This document shows, piece by piece, positions 17,135 to 25,124 of a stretch of 64,000 nt of DNA (position 1 is the first letter of the stretch; each line of letters starts with the position of its first letter). Source of the stretch: Solibacillus sp. FSL W7-1436. GTDB lineage: Bacteria > Bacillota > Bacilli > Bacillales_A > Planococcaceae. A program made the translations under genes and the position numbers. The stretch is from positions 1,850,501 through 1,914,500 of the forward strand of contig NZ_JBBOWV010000001.1 in NCBI RefSeq assembly GCF_038007305.1. The letters run 5' to 3'. The notes beneath the pieces are model-generated. The model worked only from the letters and a program-made list of their open reading frames with translations. It did not search any database and had not been told where the DNA came from.

Positions 17135-18167
17135 GCCCCTTTAGTTGAAGAAGCATCAGTGTTTATACAGCGAATTTAGTTAACCTAAGTGTATCATACG
17201 TTTCCATATTTTGTATTAAATTTCCTCTAATTATCAAGTCCTTCATCGTGACTTCATTTCTTTGATGTTGAATGCTTTCTAATACTTGGAACCAAGCGAG
17301 GTAATTGTTTAAATATTTGGTGGCAACACCGTTAAAACGTTGCATCCAGCTTTTAAGTCTTCGGTGGTAGTTATTAACGTTCTGAATGTGATAAAGTCCC
17401 TTTGTACGAACTTTACCATCGGACTTGAATTGATATATATCCATACCCTTTTCATCGGCATATGTTTTGAATGCACGGCAAGAATCTGTGCATAATACAT
17501 TTCCATCCGAAAGTTTATGCCCAATAGCTTTGTCTAATTGGTTTTTGGTTAATCTACCCATTCCTAATATCTCTGAAAAAGTGGTCTTATCTTGGTTCCT
17601 CGCAACCAATACACATACTTGTTCATTGCTTATTCCACGCTTTCTTGCAGAACCTCCACGTTTTCGAGGTTTCCGACCTTTAATTTTTCTCTGTCCTTTT
17701 TCTGAATACAGGAAATAGGTCTCGTCCATTTCAACGATACCTTCGAAATTTGATATTTCGATTTGTTTCAATGAGGATAATAGTTTGTGTCTCCAATAAA
17801 ATAGTGTGACGTGAGTTATGTTCCCAATTAAATCAGCAGACTTACGAAGAGAGTAACCTTCTATCATACATTCAACAAATTTAATCCACTGGTTAAGGTG
17901 ACGAGTTCGATAAAGCACTGTATTTGTGAGGGGTACATGTCTTTTTACATGCCTTACAACGATAGCGTTGCTTTTTAACTTCTTCACCATCAACGATTGT
18001 TGTGTATTTACCGAAATGTACAATATGTTCCGTTCACAGTCTGGACATTGATAGCCATTCTTATTTTTACGTTCAGATATTTCGTGAAGAACTGTTCCAG
18101 TCGAACTTGATGCAGTCAGTGCATCGATTAAATATTCACGTAATCGATGTTTCTCTGCTCAAGGGGC
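17135..18167 (-). mobile_element. IS1595-type element (ISXO2-like), decayed
   Basis: About 1.03 kb. GCCCCTT at 17135-17141 and AAGGGGC at 18161-18167 are the candidate inverted ends. The single transposase gene is frameshifted. No 8-bp target duplication was found. Confidence 0.6.
17163..18154 (-). pseudogene. IS1595-family transposase, frameshifted
   Basis: The ISXO2-like catalytic domain is in one frame: VEMDETYF (first D), CTDSCRAF (second D), and HIQNVNNYHRRLKSWMQRF with VATKYLNNYLAWF. The N-terminal zinc ribbon is broken: CPDC is in the same frame as the core, but the next block HFGKYTTIVDGEEV...RYRCKACKK is in another frame, then reading must return to the first frame near TNTVLYRTRH. 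At least two compensating frameshifts are needed and no proper start codon remains. A 286-aa frame (17163-18023) is open but lacks the zinc ribbon. Confidence 0.82.
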
Positions 18168-18209
18168 TTTAATCTAAATGAATGAAAAGATTCACCAGGA
18201 ACTACCTAT

Positions 18210-18281
18210 GTTATTCAACAAACTGGGCGCTTTCCTTGAATAAGGAAAGCGTCCCTTTTCAGTTAATGGGTCATACTCATA
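18210..18281. repeat. MITE-like palindromic repeat, copy d
   Basis: Best left end of the family: GTTATTCAACAA (18210-18221), then CTGGGCGC, the hairpin TTTCCTTGAATAAGGAAA and GTTAATGGGTCAT. Confidence 0.65.
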
Positions 18282-18405
18282 CTAAAGTTTATTGGGATTA
18301 AGTGGAGATAACCGTCATTAATGATGGTTAACAAAAGAATTGTACTAATTACAGATAACAGATGTCTGTCTAGGAAAAGAGTTAATCCAAATTTGTAATT
18401 TTTTT

Positions 18406-18431
18406 GTTAACCTTTTTAGTGTTCAAACGTT
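18406..18431 (+). promoter_or_regulatory. Possible ECF-type promoter of the second sigma gene
   Basis: GTTAACC plus a T tract (18406-18417) and CGTT (18428-18431) with 15 bases between AACC and CGTT resemble an ECF -35/-10 pair just before an ECF sigma gene. Confidence 0.4.
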
Positions 18432-18451
18432 TTAAAGGTGGGAGGTTTGAA

Positions 18452-18964
18452 ATGAATGATTCCATGATGGGGAAAAAATTAAATGAGATACTACGATTTG
18501 TTTACTCATACCTAATAAAAATGGGTGCTTCAAAAGAAGATGCAGAAGATATTATCCAAGATACTGCGTATAAGTTTTTAATATACATAGATTCAATCGA
18601 TATTGTTAATATCCAAAGTTGGCTATTTAGAGTAGCAGTAAATCAATATTACGACTTGTCGCGTAAGAAAACTAGACGAAGAGATATATTATTGAAATTC
18701 AATGTACAGGAAATATTTGAGGAAGAAACACCTGAAAAAATCCTCATACAAAATGAACTAGAAAGAGATATACATGAAATTTTAAATAAATTAAATCCAA
18801 AATACACGCAGTTACTTCTTCTGAAATATAGCACAGGACTTAAATTAAATGAGATAGCAGAATTGTATAACATGAAAGAAGGGTCTGTGAAGACTATTCT
18901 CTATAGGGCTAGAAAAGAATTTATAGAACAATATAGGAGGTATGAAAATGGACAAGGAAAATGA
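18452..18964 (+). CDS. ECF-type RNA polymerase sigma factor (second)
   Basis: A 170-aa ECF sigma factor. The ATG at 18452 follows GGTGGGAGG and is preferred over an in-frame upstream start at 18404. Region 2: SKEDAEDIIQDTAYKFL and IQSWLFRVAVNQYYDLSRKK; region 4: KYSTGLKLNEIAELYNMKEGSVKTILYRARKEF. The downstream regulator starts 17 bp before its stop. The pairing resembles B. subtilis SigM with its membrane anti-sigma factors. Confidence 0.92.
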   Translation: MNDSMMGKKLNEILRFVYSYLIKMGASKEDAEDIIQDTAYKFLIYIDSIDIVNIQSWLFRVAVNQYYDLSRKKTRRRDILLKFNVQEIFEEETPEKILIQNELERDIHEILNKLNPKYTQLLLLKYSTGLKLNEIAELYNMKEGSVKTILYRARKEFIEQYRRYENGQGK

Positions 18965-19919
18965 ATTTTTCCCTAAGGATTTTGAATTTGAGAACTTGGT
19001 AAAAAAAGCAAGAAAACGTTCTATTGTAAAAATAGTGCTCATTTCATTTGTTATAAGTCTCATCGTTTTATTTGGGCTTTATTTTATTGGCAATAGAGTA
19101 ATGACTACAAAAATGGAAAAAGAGACAAGCTTAGATTCGACTTGGAACGGAGTAATGGGAGCCAACATTGAAGAGCGAGGTACTACATTTAATTATTCTT
19201 TAACTTCTGCAACAGCAAAAACGACTTTAGTAAAGGTAGTGGCAGGTGTTCCAATTCCATGGGGCGAACAGGAAAAAGTTTTTACTATTTTGGGAACATC
19301 TCGACCTATTTCAGCTATCGGGCCTTCTGGGTACGGTTTCTCAGATGATGAGCGAATCCCTATGTACTATGAAGGGGAAAGAGTCGTTGAATTTTTTCAT
19401 CCACATATAAATTATAAGCAACTATATGATGATCGAAAGTTACTAAATGAGATTGATGATAACAAGGTGGTAGAAATGGCTTTTTCGTTTGATGATGGAT
19501 ATTCTATTGAGGAAGTAAATGAAGTATTTAAAGAACAATTAGCATGGTATTGGGTAGATACGTATAGTCAAGATCAAATAGAAAATGAAAATAAATTAAA
19601 CAAAGTTGAAGATATCCGAGACGCTACTATTTCTGGTGATCAAGCATATGGCTTTTTATATAACCGAATGGCAGAAGCCTATTCTGCTTCAAATTTTATA
19701 TCAACCTTAGAGAAGGTAAAGGAAGATGGTGGTGATTATCAAAAAGATGCAGAGCGTATTTTAACTAACATAACTAATCACGGCGAAAAAAAACTAGAAC
19801 CACAAAACCTGAAAATAATTGGAGTGATTGTTACAGGTAAACCAAGTGAGTTAATAAAATTTAGTGATGAATCCATGATTCGCAGCGCTACATTAGGAGC
19901 AACAATAGATCAATATTAA
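18948..19919 (+). CDS. Membrane anti-sigma factor with sigma-regulator N and C domains
   Basis: A 323-aa protein. The ATG at 18948 lies seven bases after AGGAGG; the ATG at 18942 is only one base away from it and is less likely. An N-terminal cytoplasmic segment (to about 26) is followed by one membrane span (IVKIVLISFVISLIVLFGLYFI) and a large outer part, the layout of YhdL-type anti-sigma factors with Sigma_reg_N and Sigma_reg_C domains. Overlap with the sigma gene couples their synthesis. Confidence 0.85.
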   Translation: MDKENEFFPKDFEFENLVKKARKRSIVKIVLISFVISLIVLFGLYFIGNRVMTTKMEKETSLDSTWNGVMGANIEERGTTFNYSLTSATAKTTLVKVVAGVPIPWGEQEKVFTILGTSRPISAIGPSGYGFSDDERIPMYYEGERVVEFFHPHINYKQLYDDRKLLNEIDDNKVVEMAFSFDDGYSIEEVNEVFKEQLAWYWVDTYSQDQIENENKLNKVEDIRDATISGDQAYGFLYNRMAEAYSASNFISTLEKVKEDGGDYQKDAERILTNITNHGEKKLEPQNLKIIGVIVTGKPSELIKFSDESMIRSATLGATIDQY

Positions 19920-19964
19920 ACTGTAGTGAAATAAGCAATATTTTTATGAAAGGTGAATTTAAAA

Positions 19965-20330
19965 ATGATGAAAAAAACTATAATTTCAGGAATTTTATTA
20001 TGTTCAATCTTGTTAGTTGGATGTAATAACACCGAGGTATTAGAAAGCGAGCAGGAAGTGGTAGTTTCTATGGATAAATTATTTGCTGAATTAAAAAATG
20101 AAATAATATTATCCATTACAGAACAAACGGATCTTGATAGTGATTCACTTGCAATAATGTTAAGTGGTGGTGCTGCTGAATTTGCAGTTTCAGTTGGTTT
20201 CCCCAAGGATACAGACATTGAGGGTACAATGATTCAACAAATAGTTGAAGATTCTATTGAAAATGTTTCTGAAACAGAAACAACCAGCGAAGAAAAAATA
20301 AAAATGAAAATAAAGATCGAGGAATATTAA
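19965..20330 (+). CDS. Lipoprotein of unknown function
   Basis: A 121-aa protein with a short basic start (MMKKT), hydrophobic core and lipobox LLVGC. AAAGGTG lies nine bases before the ATG at 19965; an upstream GTG at 19953 overlaps the ribosome site and is unlikely. The mature part is acidic and has no recognised domain. It lies 45 bp after the anti-sigma gene on the same strand and probably belongs to the sigma operon. Confidence 0.75.
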   Translation: MMKKTIISGILLCSILLVGCNNTEVLESEQEVVVSMDKLFAELKNEIILSITEQTDLDSDSLAIMLSGGAAEFAVSVGFPKDTDIEGTMIQQIVEDSIENVSETETTSEEKIKMKIKIEEY

Positions 20331-20423
20331 CACTGAAGTTCTTAAAAATATATAAAGCACTGAAAATTAAGGTAGTTTTTAAATGTGCTTAAATTAAAGA
20401 GGCTTTAGGAATGGGAATATTAA

Positions 20424-20472
20424 TCTTCAACAAACTGGGCGCTTTTCTTGAATAAGAAAAGTGCTTTATTTA
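20424..20472. repeat. MITE-like palindromic repeat, copy e, left half
   Basis: TCTTCAACAAACTGGGCGC and the hairpin CTTTTCTTGAATAAGAAAAG, then cut at TTTA by the IS200/IS605 element. The matching right half is at 21201-21235. Confidence 0.7.
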
Positions 20473-21200
20473 TGGAAACGAAAACCCCCTGCTATGCGGG
20501 GGGTTCTAAAAAGCTTTTAGCTATGGATAAAAAAAATACTCCAGTCGTACAATAAAATCAGGTCTGGTCAACCGATTACGTACGAAAGGAGCTCCAATAT
20601 TGGATAATAAAAGTTTAGCACATACAACATGGAATTGTAAGTATCACATCGTGTTTGCGCCAAAATACAGAAGAAGAATAATCTATGGGAAAATAAAAGC
20701 AGATATCGGTAAAATATTACGTCAACTGTGTGAAAGAAAAGGCGTAGAGATTATTGAAGCTACAGCGTGTCCCGATCATATACATATGTTAGTGAGTATT
20801 CCACCAAAGCTTAGTGTATCTGCGTTTGTGGGGTATCTTAAAGGGAAAAGCAGTTTGATGATATTCGATCGACATGCCAATTTGAAGTATAAATATGGCA
20901 ACCGAAAATTTTGGTGTCGAGGATATTATGTGGATACGGTAGGTAGAAACAGAAAAGTCATTCAAGAATATATAAAGAATCAATTGCAGGAAGATCTGCT
21001 CGAAGATCAGATGACGATGAAAGAATTTATTGACCCATTCACAGGGGAAGAACTAAATCGAAGAAAAAAATAAGTACACCGCTTTAGCGGTAGTCGGAAA
21101 CGTAGTGCGGTTGGCAGACCTTTCAGAGCGTCTTTAGACGTGGGCCAGTAACCCAGCGTTTCACGCGCAGAGAAAACCACCAGTTCAACTGGTGGTTTTT
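20473..21200 (+). mobile_element. IS200/IS605-family element
   Basis: Single-gene IS200 type. It has a left-end hairpin AACCCCC/GGGGGGTT (20483-20505) and a right-end hairpin AAAACCACCAGTT/AACTGGTGGTTTT (21173-21199), with further small stems at about 21078-21130. No inverted ends or duplication, as expected for this family. It interrupts a copy of the MITE-like repeat, which fixes both junctions to within about four bases. Confidence 0.88.
20600..21073 (+). CDS. tnpA: IS200/IS605 Y1 (HUH) transposase TnpA
   Basis: A 157-aa single-strand DNA transposase. HUH motif HIHM (CPDHIHMLV), catalytic Tyr in QEYIKNQ, and the start WNCKYHIVFAPKYRRRI typical of the family. TTG start eight bases after AAAGGAG. 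No tnpB or omega RNA partner follows. Complete and probably functional. Confidence 0.95.
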   Translation: MDNKSLAHTTWNCKYHIVFAPKYRRRIIYGKIKADIGKILRQLCERKGVEIIEATACPDHIHMLVSIPPKLSVSAFVGYLKGKSSLMIFDRHANLKYKYGNRKFWCRGYYVDTVGRNRKVIQEYIKNQLQEDLLEDQMTMKEFIDPFTGEELNRRKK

Positions 21201-21235
21201 ATTTATTCAATTATAAGGCCAAATTGTTGAACAAC
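21201..21235. repeat. MITE-like palindromic repeat, copy e, right half
   Basis: TTCAATTATAAGGCC then the right end TTGTTGAACAAC (21224-21235). Joined to 20424-20472 it matches the intact copy at 28460-28532. Confidence 0.7.
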
Positions 21236-21559
21236 GTTCCGCTGTAATATTCCGCGCTTCATAAGTATAAACCGTCACTGTGGCGCTAGTGTACTGCCGC
21301 CCATACAAGACATATATAAAAGAACATTGTTATTTTATAACTTTTTATGCTTTAGTTATTGATAATATAAAAAAGTTCAATAATTTTAAATAAAGTTTGA
21401 TTAAAATCCTGTAATGATAAACAGGGTTTTCCATTTTTTGCTCTCGGCGATACGATTCCCCAGCAAAAATTAACTGTACTAGAATATTTGAAATTATCAT
21501 TTTTATATTAGTTCTTATAATATTTTGGTGCAGTTATCGACACAACTTATTACAACTAA
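21236..21559. other. Intergenic, no gene seen
   Basis: No supported ORF. A hairpin ATCCTGT...ACAGGGTTTTCC at about 21405-21430 looks like an orphan terminator and resembles the one at 24720-24744. Confidence 0.5.
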
Positions 21560-21592
21560 AAAGGGGGTGGGACAAAACCCGCCTCAAAATCA

Positions 21593-21635
21593 AAAGCCGT
21601 TCAAATTTTACGATGAGTAAAGTTTGAACGGCTTT
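21593..21635. terminator. Inward/outward terminator at the IS1182 left end
   Basis: AAAGCCGTTCAAA pairs with TTTGAACGGCTTT, with an inner TTTAC/GTAAA stem. It would block outside transcription from entering the IS. Confidence 0.7.
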
Positions 21636-21660
21636 ATTATTATGTGTCTACTATGTAGTC

Positions 21661-21764
21661 GTTGTTCTCCGTTACGGCGGACGCTTTCCTGGGGGCACGG
21701 CTCGAGCCTGTAGTCTCTCCCACGTGCTTGTCCCCTGGGAGTCGCCGCCTTCACTCCGAACAAC
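21661..21764. repeat. GC-rich dispersed palindromic repeat, copy 1
   Basis: About 104 bp bounded by GTTGTTC and GAACAAC. The interior is much richer in GC than its surroundings; its reverse complement (GCGACTCC...GAGACTACAGGCTC...GGAAAGCGTCC) matches 45728-45832. Inside the IS1182 leader. Confidence 0.7.
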
Positions 21765-21879
21765 TAATTTTTCTTCTATATCAAGTAAATCTCTGCATAA
21801 TTTCAGGCATGAAAAAAGGACATTCTCTGTTAAAATTTAAGTATCCTACAACCAAATTTCAAACGAAAGAAGTGTCCCT

Positions 21880-23448
21880 ATGTTTAAAGATTATAACATG
21901 AATCAAATTATATTACCGCTAGATTTAGAAGTAAAGTTACATAAAAATGATATTGCCTTTTCTATCCATCATTTGGTCGAAAGCATTCCGAACGAAGCTT
22001 TCGCTCCTTTTATTCACCATACTGGTTGTCCATCATATCATCCACGTATGATGCTAAAGCTGATTTTATGCGGTTACACACAATCCACTTTTTCAGGAAG
22101 AAAAATAGAGGATCTGACAAGAGACAGTATCCGTATGATGTGGCTTGCCCAAGGATATGAACCAAGTTATCGCACTATTAACCGTTTTCGTGTACATCCC
22201 AATATGAAGGAACTCATTCGCCAATGTTTTGTACAATTCCGCTGTCAGCTAGTTGAAGAAAAACTCATCGATCAAGAAGCGATTTTTATCGATGGCACAA
22301 AGATTGAGGCAAATGCCAATAAGTTCACATTTGTTTGGAAAAAATCAGTGGAAAAACATCATACCAACCTCGTAGAAAAATCAAATAAACTTTACGATGA
22401 GTTATTGGAACATCAAATTATTCCTGAAATCAAACGTGAAAGTGATGAGCAGTTATCGATAGAAGAGTTAACTCAAGTAGCACATCACCTAGAAGAAGTA
22501 GTCGACGACTATACAAGCAAAATAGAACATTCTGAAGATGTCATTGAGCGAAAAAGATTACGTAGCGAACGAAAAACACCGAAGCAAATCCTCAAACAAG
22601 TACATGATTGGATCATAAGAAAGCAGAAATACCAAAAAGATTTTGAAGTGTTTGGCACACGTAACAGTTATTCAAAGACGGATCATGAAGCAACATTTAT
22701 GCGGATGAAAGATGACTATATGCAAAACGGCCAATTGAAGCCAGGGTATAATGTACAAATCGCTACAGAAGGTCAATATACACTCGCGTACGATGTATTT
22801 CCAAATCCAACAGACACGAAAACACTTATTCCATTTCTTAGTCAAATTGAAGAAAATTATTTCGAGTTACCAAAACATATTGTAGCGGATGCCGGATACG
22901 GCAGTGAACAGAATTACCATGATATTCTTAACAAACGCAAACGAACTCCACTCATTACATTTAATCAATACTTGAACGAACAGAAGCGAAAATATAAAAA
23001 TGATCCTTTTAAGACAAGTAATTGGGTGTATGAGAAAGAAAACGATGTCTACATTTGCCCAAATGAAAAGAGATTACGATTCCAATATAACTCTGTTCGT
23101 ACAGATAAATCGGGTTTCCAACGAGAATTTAAAATCTATGAATGTGAGGAATGTACAGGGTGTCCTTTCCGTACAAAATGTACAAAAGCTGCAGAAGGTA
23201 AAAATCGTAGACTCATGATTAATGAGAAATGGGAAAAACAAAAAGAAGAAGTAAGAGTGAAGCTTTCAGAAGAAAAAACGGCTGCCATTTATCGTCGACG
23301 TAAAATCGACGTGGAACCAGTTTTTGGATTCTTGAAGGCTAATTTGTGTTTCCGTCGATTTTCTGTTCGTGGAAAATCGAAAGTTACTAACGAAATAGGT
23401 TTGGCATTAATGGCCACAAATTTAAGGAAGTATGCGGTAAGAGGATAA
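21880..23448 (+). CDS. IS1182-family transposase
   Basis: A 522-aa DDE transposase. The N-terminal DUF772-like part (HPRMMLKLILCGYTQSTFSGRKIEDLTRDSIRMMWL) is followed by IFIDGTKIEANANKFTFVW (first D region), IVADAGYGSEQNY (second D), a Cys cluster CEECTGCPFRTKC, and the C-terminal RRKIDVEPVFGFLKANLCFRRF with the catalytic E. Full length and uninterrupted. Confidence 0.94.
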   Translation: MFKDYNMNQIILPLDLEVKLHKNDIAFSIHHLVESIPNEAFAPFIHHTGCPSYHPRMMLKLILCGYTQSTFSGRKIEDLTRDSIRMMWLAQGYEPSYRTINRFRVHPNMKELIRQCFVQFRCQLVEEKLIDQEAIFIDGTKIEANANKFTFVWKKSVEKHHTNLVEKSNKLYDELLEHQIIPEIKRESDEQLSIEELTQVAHHLEEVVDDYTSKIEHSEDVIERKRLRSERKTPKQILKQVHDWIIRKQKYQKDFEVFGTRNSYSKTDHEATFMRMKDDYMQNGQLKPGYNVQIATEGQYTLAYDVFPNPTDTKTLIPFLSQIEENYFELPKHIVADAGYGSEQNYHDILNKRKRTPLITFNQYLNEQKRKYKNDPFKTSNWVYEKENDVYICPNEKRLRFQYNSVRTDKSGFQREFKIYECEECTGCPFRTKCTKAAEGKNRRLMINEKWEKQKEEVRVKLSEEKTAAIYRRRKIDVEPVFGFLKANLCFRRFSVRGKSKVTNEIGLALMATNLRKYAVRG

Positions 23449-23476
23449 CACCTCTTCCAATATTTTCTTTATAAAA

Positions 23477-23518
23477 CGCAAAAAAGAGAAATTGCATTGT
23501 GCAATTTCTCTTTTTGCG
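23477..23518 (+). terminator. Terminator after the IS1182 transposase
   Basis: CGCAAAAAAGAGAAATTGCA (from 23477) pairs with TGCAATTTCTCTTTTTGCG around TTG; works on either strand. Confidence 0.8.
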
Positions 23519-23568
23519 TAAACTGGAACTAATTCTGTCCCAACCCCTTTCATAACTTTCAACAGTTA

Positions 23569-24453
23569 TTATTTACATTGTGTCGCATTACCCCAATTGA
23601 CAATTGCTTGACTCAACATAACTTGGTAATCTGTTGGTTTTCCATAAGCAGAGACATGCGTCCCTATTACTCTTGAAGCATCTTTAGCAGTTGCTTGGTT
23701 AAATATAACCATAGTTTCTTTTGTTATCTTATTTGTAAAATATTTAGTACTGCCAATGTTTGCGTAATAATCTTTAACTTGAATTTTAACTTGGAAAGTT
23801 CCATCAAAAGCTTTCAAAATCTTACTTCCTGCCACGCTAGTTCCTGTTCCAACAAGTAGTGCTTCAAGATTGGCTAGTGTTAAAGGGGTTTTTAGGATAA
23901 CAGCAGCAGCAATGGATGCTAATATAGTTGTTAATAATTCTGCCTTAGAGTAGTGAAGGTTGTATTTACTTGTTGTCGAATTAGTTGTTTTTTCATATAA
24001 AATAGCTGTCACTACTTTAGTACATAAAGCATTAGAAACCGATTTTCTTTCTGCTACTTTCGAGTACGATCCAACAGCAAATGGTTGAATATTATTTGAC
24101 TGTTCTCCTACTGTTATAAGATCAGGTAGTTCTTTTTCGAAATGATTTTCACCATATTCTGAAAAACCCGTAACTTCTCTGGTTTGTTTGTTTACGATAC
24201 TTTGTTGTTCTAATTCCCCTTCGATATATAAAGAAACAATTACATAATCTTCATTTTGTTCTGTCACCAGTCTATTATTTTTACCATTCTCATCAATGAA
24301 TTCTTCTGAAAAAATTTCAGGATTTGTTTGATTATCAAGGTCTTTGAAAATCTCAGAGTTCGACTGGTTATCAAGCGTTATTGCACCTACCGAAATGGTT
24401 TGAGTATAAAGTACTAACATTAGAGCTATACCTATTGAAAATATTTTTTTCAT
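23569..24453 (-). CDS. Secreted or surface protein of unknown family
   Basis: A 294-aa protein with signal peptide MKKIFSIGIALMLVLYTQTI and likely cleavage after SVGA. The ATG at 24453 lies eight bases after AAGGAGG; a longer frame upstream is not supported. The mature part has an acidic Asn-rich region (to about 130) and then an Ala/Gly-rich hydrophobic stretch (LLTTILASIAAAVILKTPL, LLVGTGTSVAGSKIL) followed by a beta-rich end with two Cys (SNALCTK and TQCK) that could form a disulfide. No domain recognised. The amphipathic glycine stretch is reminiscent of membrane-active peptides, but that is weak evidence. It sits between IS1182 and IS110. Confidence 0.7.
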   Translation of the reverse strand: MKKIFSIGIALMLVLYTQTISVGAITLDNQSNSEIFKDLDNQTNPEIFSEEFIDENGKNNRLVTEQNEDYVIVSLYIEGELEQQSIVNKQTREVTGFSEYGENHFEKELPDLITVGEQSNNIQPFAVGSYSKVAERKSVSNALCTKVVTAILYEKTTNSTTSKYNLHYSKAELLTTILASIAAAVILKTPLTLANLEALLVGTGTSVAGSKILKAFDGTFQVKIQVKDYYANIGSTKYFTNKITKETMVIFNQATAKDASRVIGTHVSAYGKPTDYQVMLSQAIVNWGNATQCK

Positions 24454-24493
24454 GAAATAAATCCTCCTTACTATTTTTAACAAATATATCATC

Positions 24494-25007
24494 TATTGGT
24501 TTTGATGTATATAATAATCAAAAATATTTATTAATTTTGAATATTTAGAGAAATGTTATAAATATGAGGAATTTCTCTGTATTTTATAAAAATCTAATCT
24601 TCCGTTTTTCAACTTATTAAACACCTAGCCGTCTATTTCCAAGGATGATCTTGGGGAAACGATGCTTTTGATAGGGTATTTTATAATAAAGATTGATATT
24701 CTATAATTAAGTTCAATAGAAACCTGTATAGAGTACAGGTTTTTACTTAGGCAGCAATAGGGACAGATTGGGGAATAATATCCTTTAAGAAATGTTAACA
24801 AACGTTAGTTTGGGAAGGGCTAATGAGCAGTATGGCGTAATAAGTGGAGAAAATCTCAAGTGAAAGAATAAAGACCCTTTCTGGGAAGAAAACAGAGATA
24901 AGTATTAAAAATTTGTGTAAGTAACGGATGCTTTTGTGCAATAAGCACTGAAATGTGCCCAGAAATAATTTTGGGAGTGTTATTTATGTAAAAAATAGTA
25001 TATTATT
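24494..25007. other. Intergenic with an orphan terminator
   Basis: No supported gene over about 510 bases. AAACCTGTA/TACAGGTTT (24720-24742) followed by TT is a terminator-like hairpin without an obvious gene before it, suggesting a decayed gene. Confidence 0.5.
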
Positions 25008-25045
25008 TAAGGAGCATTCCTGTTAGAAAGATTTTCGGGGACTTG

Positions 25046-25116
25046 AAAACAAAAAAGCCCTCCTGTATGATGCTTGAGTGTCAACGGTCATTGACTCATA
25101 CATCTACAGGGAGGAC
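25046..25116 (+). promoter_or_regulatory. Structured leader of the IS110 transposase gene
   Basis: CCCTCCTGTATGATG near 25057 can pair with CATACATCTACAGGGAGG before the start, enclosing GTCAA/TTGAC. The stem covers the GGGAGG ribosome site, so it may limit transposase translation; it occurs in all three copies. Confidence 0.5.
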
Positions 25117-25124
25117 CCATTCCA

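Larger units (their letters stand above)
21560..23550 (+). mobile_element. IS1182-family element
   Basis: About 1.99 kb. The ends AAAGGGGGTGGGACA (from 21560) and the complement of TGTCCCAACCCCTTT (to 23550) form imperfect inverted repeats. It has one transposase gene, terminator-like stems at both ends (21593-21635 and 23477-23518) and a GC-rich dispersed repeat in its leader. No clear target duplication. Confidence 0.82.

Noticed and set aside
18404-18451. Upstream extension of the second ECF sigma gene
   Set aside because: It overlaps the candidate promoter and the strong GGTGGGAGG site points to ATG 18452.
20600-21073. OMEGA/TnpB guide-RNA system with the IS200 element
   Set aside because: There is no tnpB gene; the element carries tnpA only.
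21662-21901. 79-codon plus-strand frame in the IS1182 leader
   Set aside because: It is made of the GC-rich dispersed repeat and has no ribosome site.
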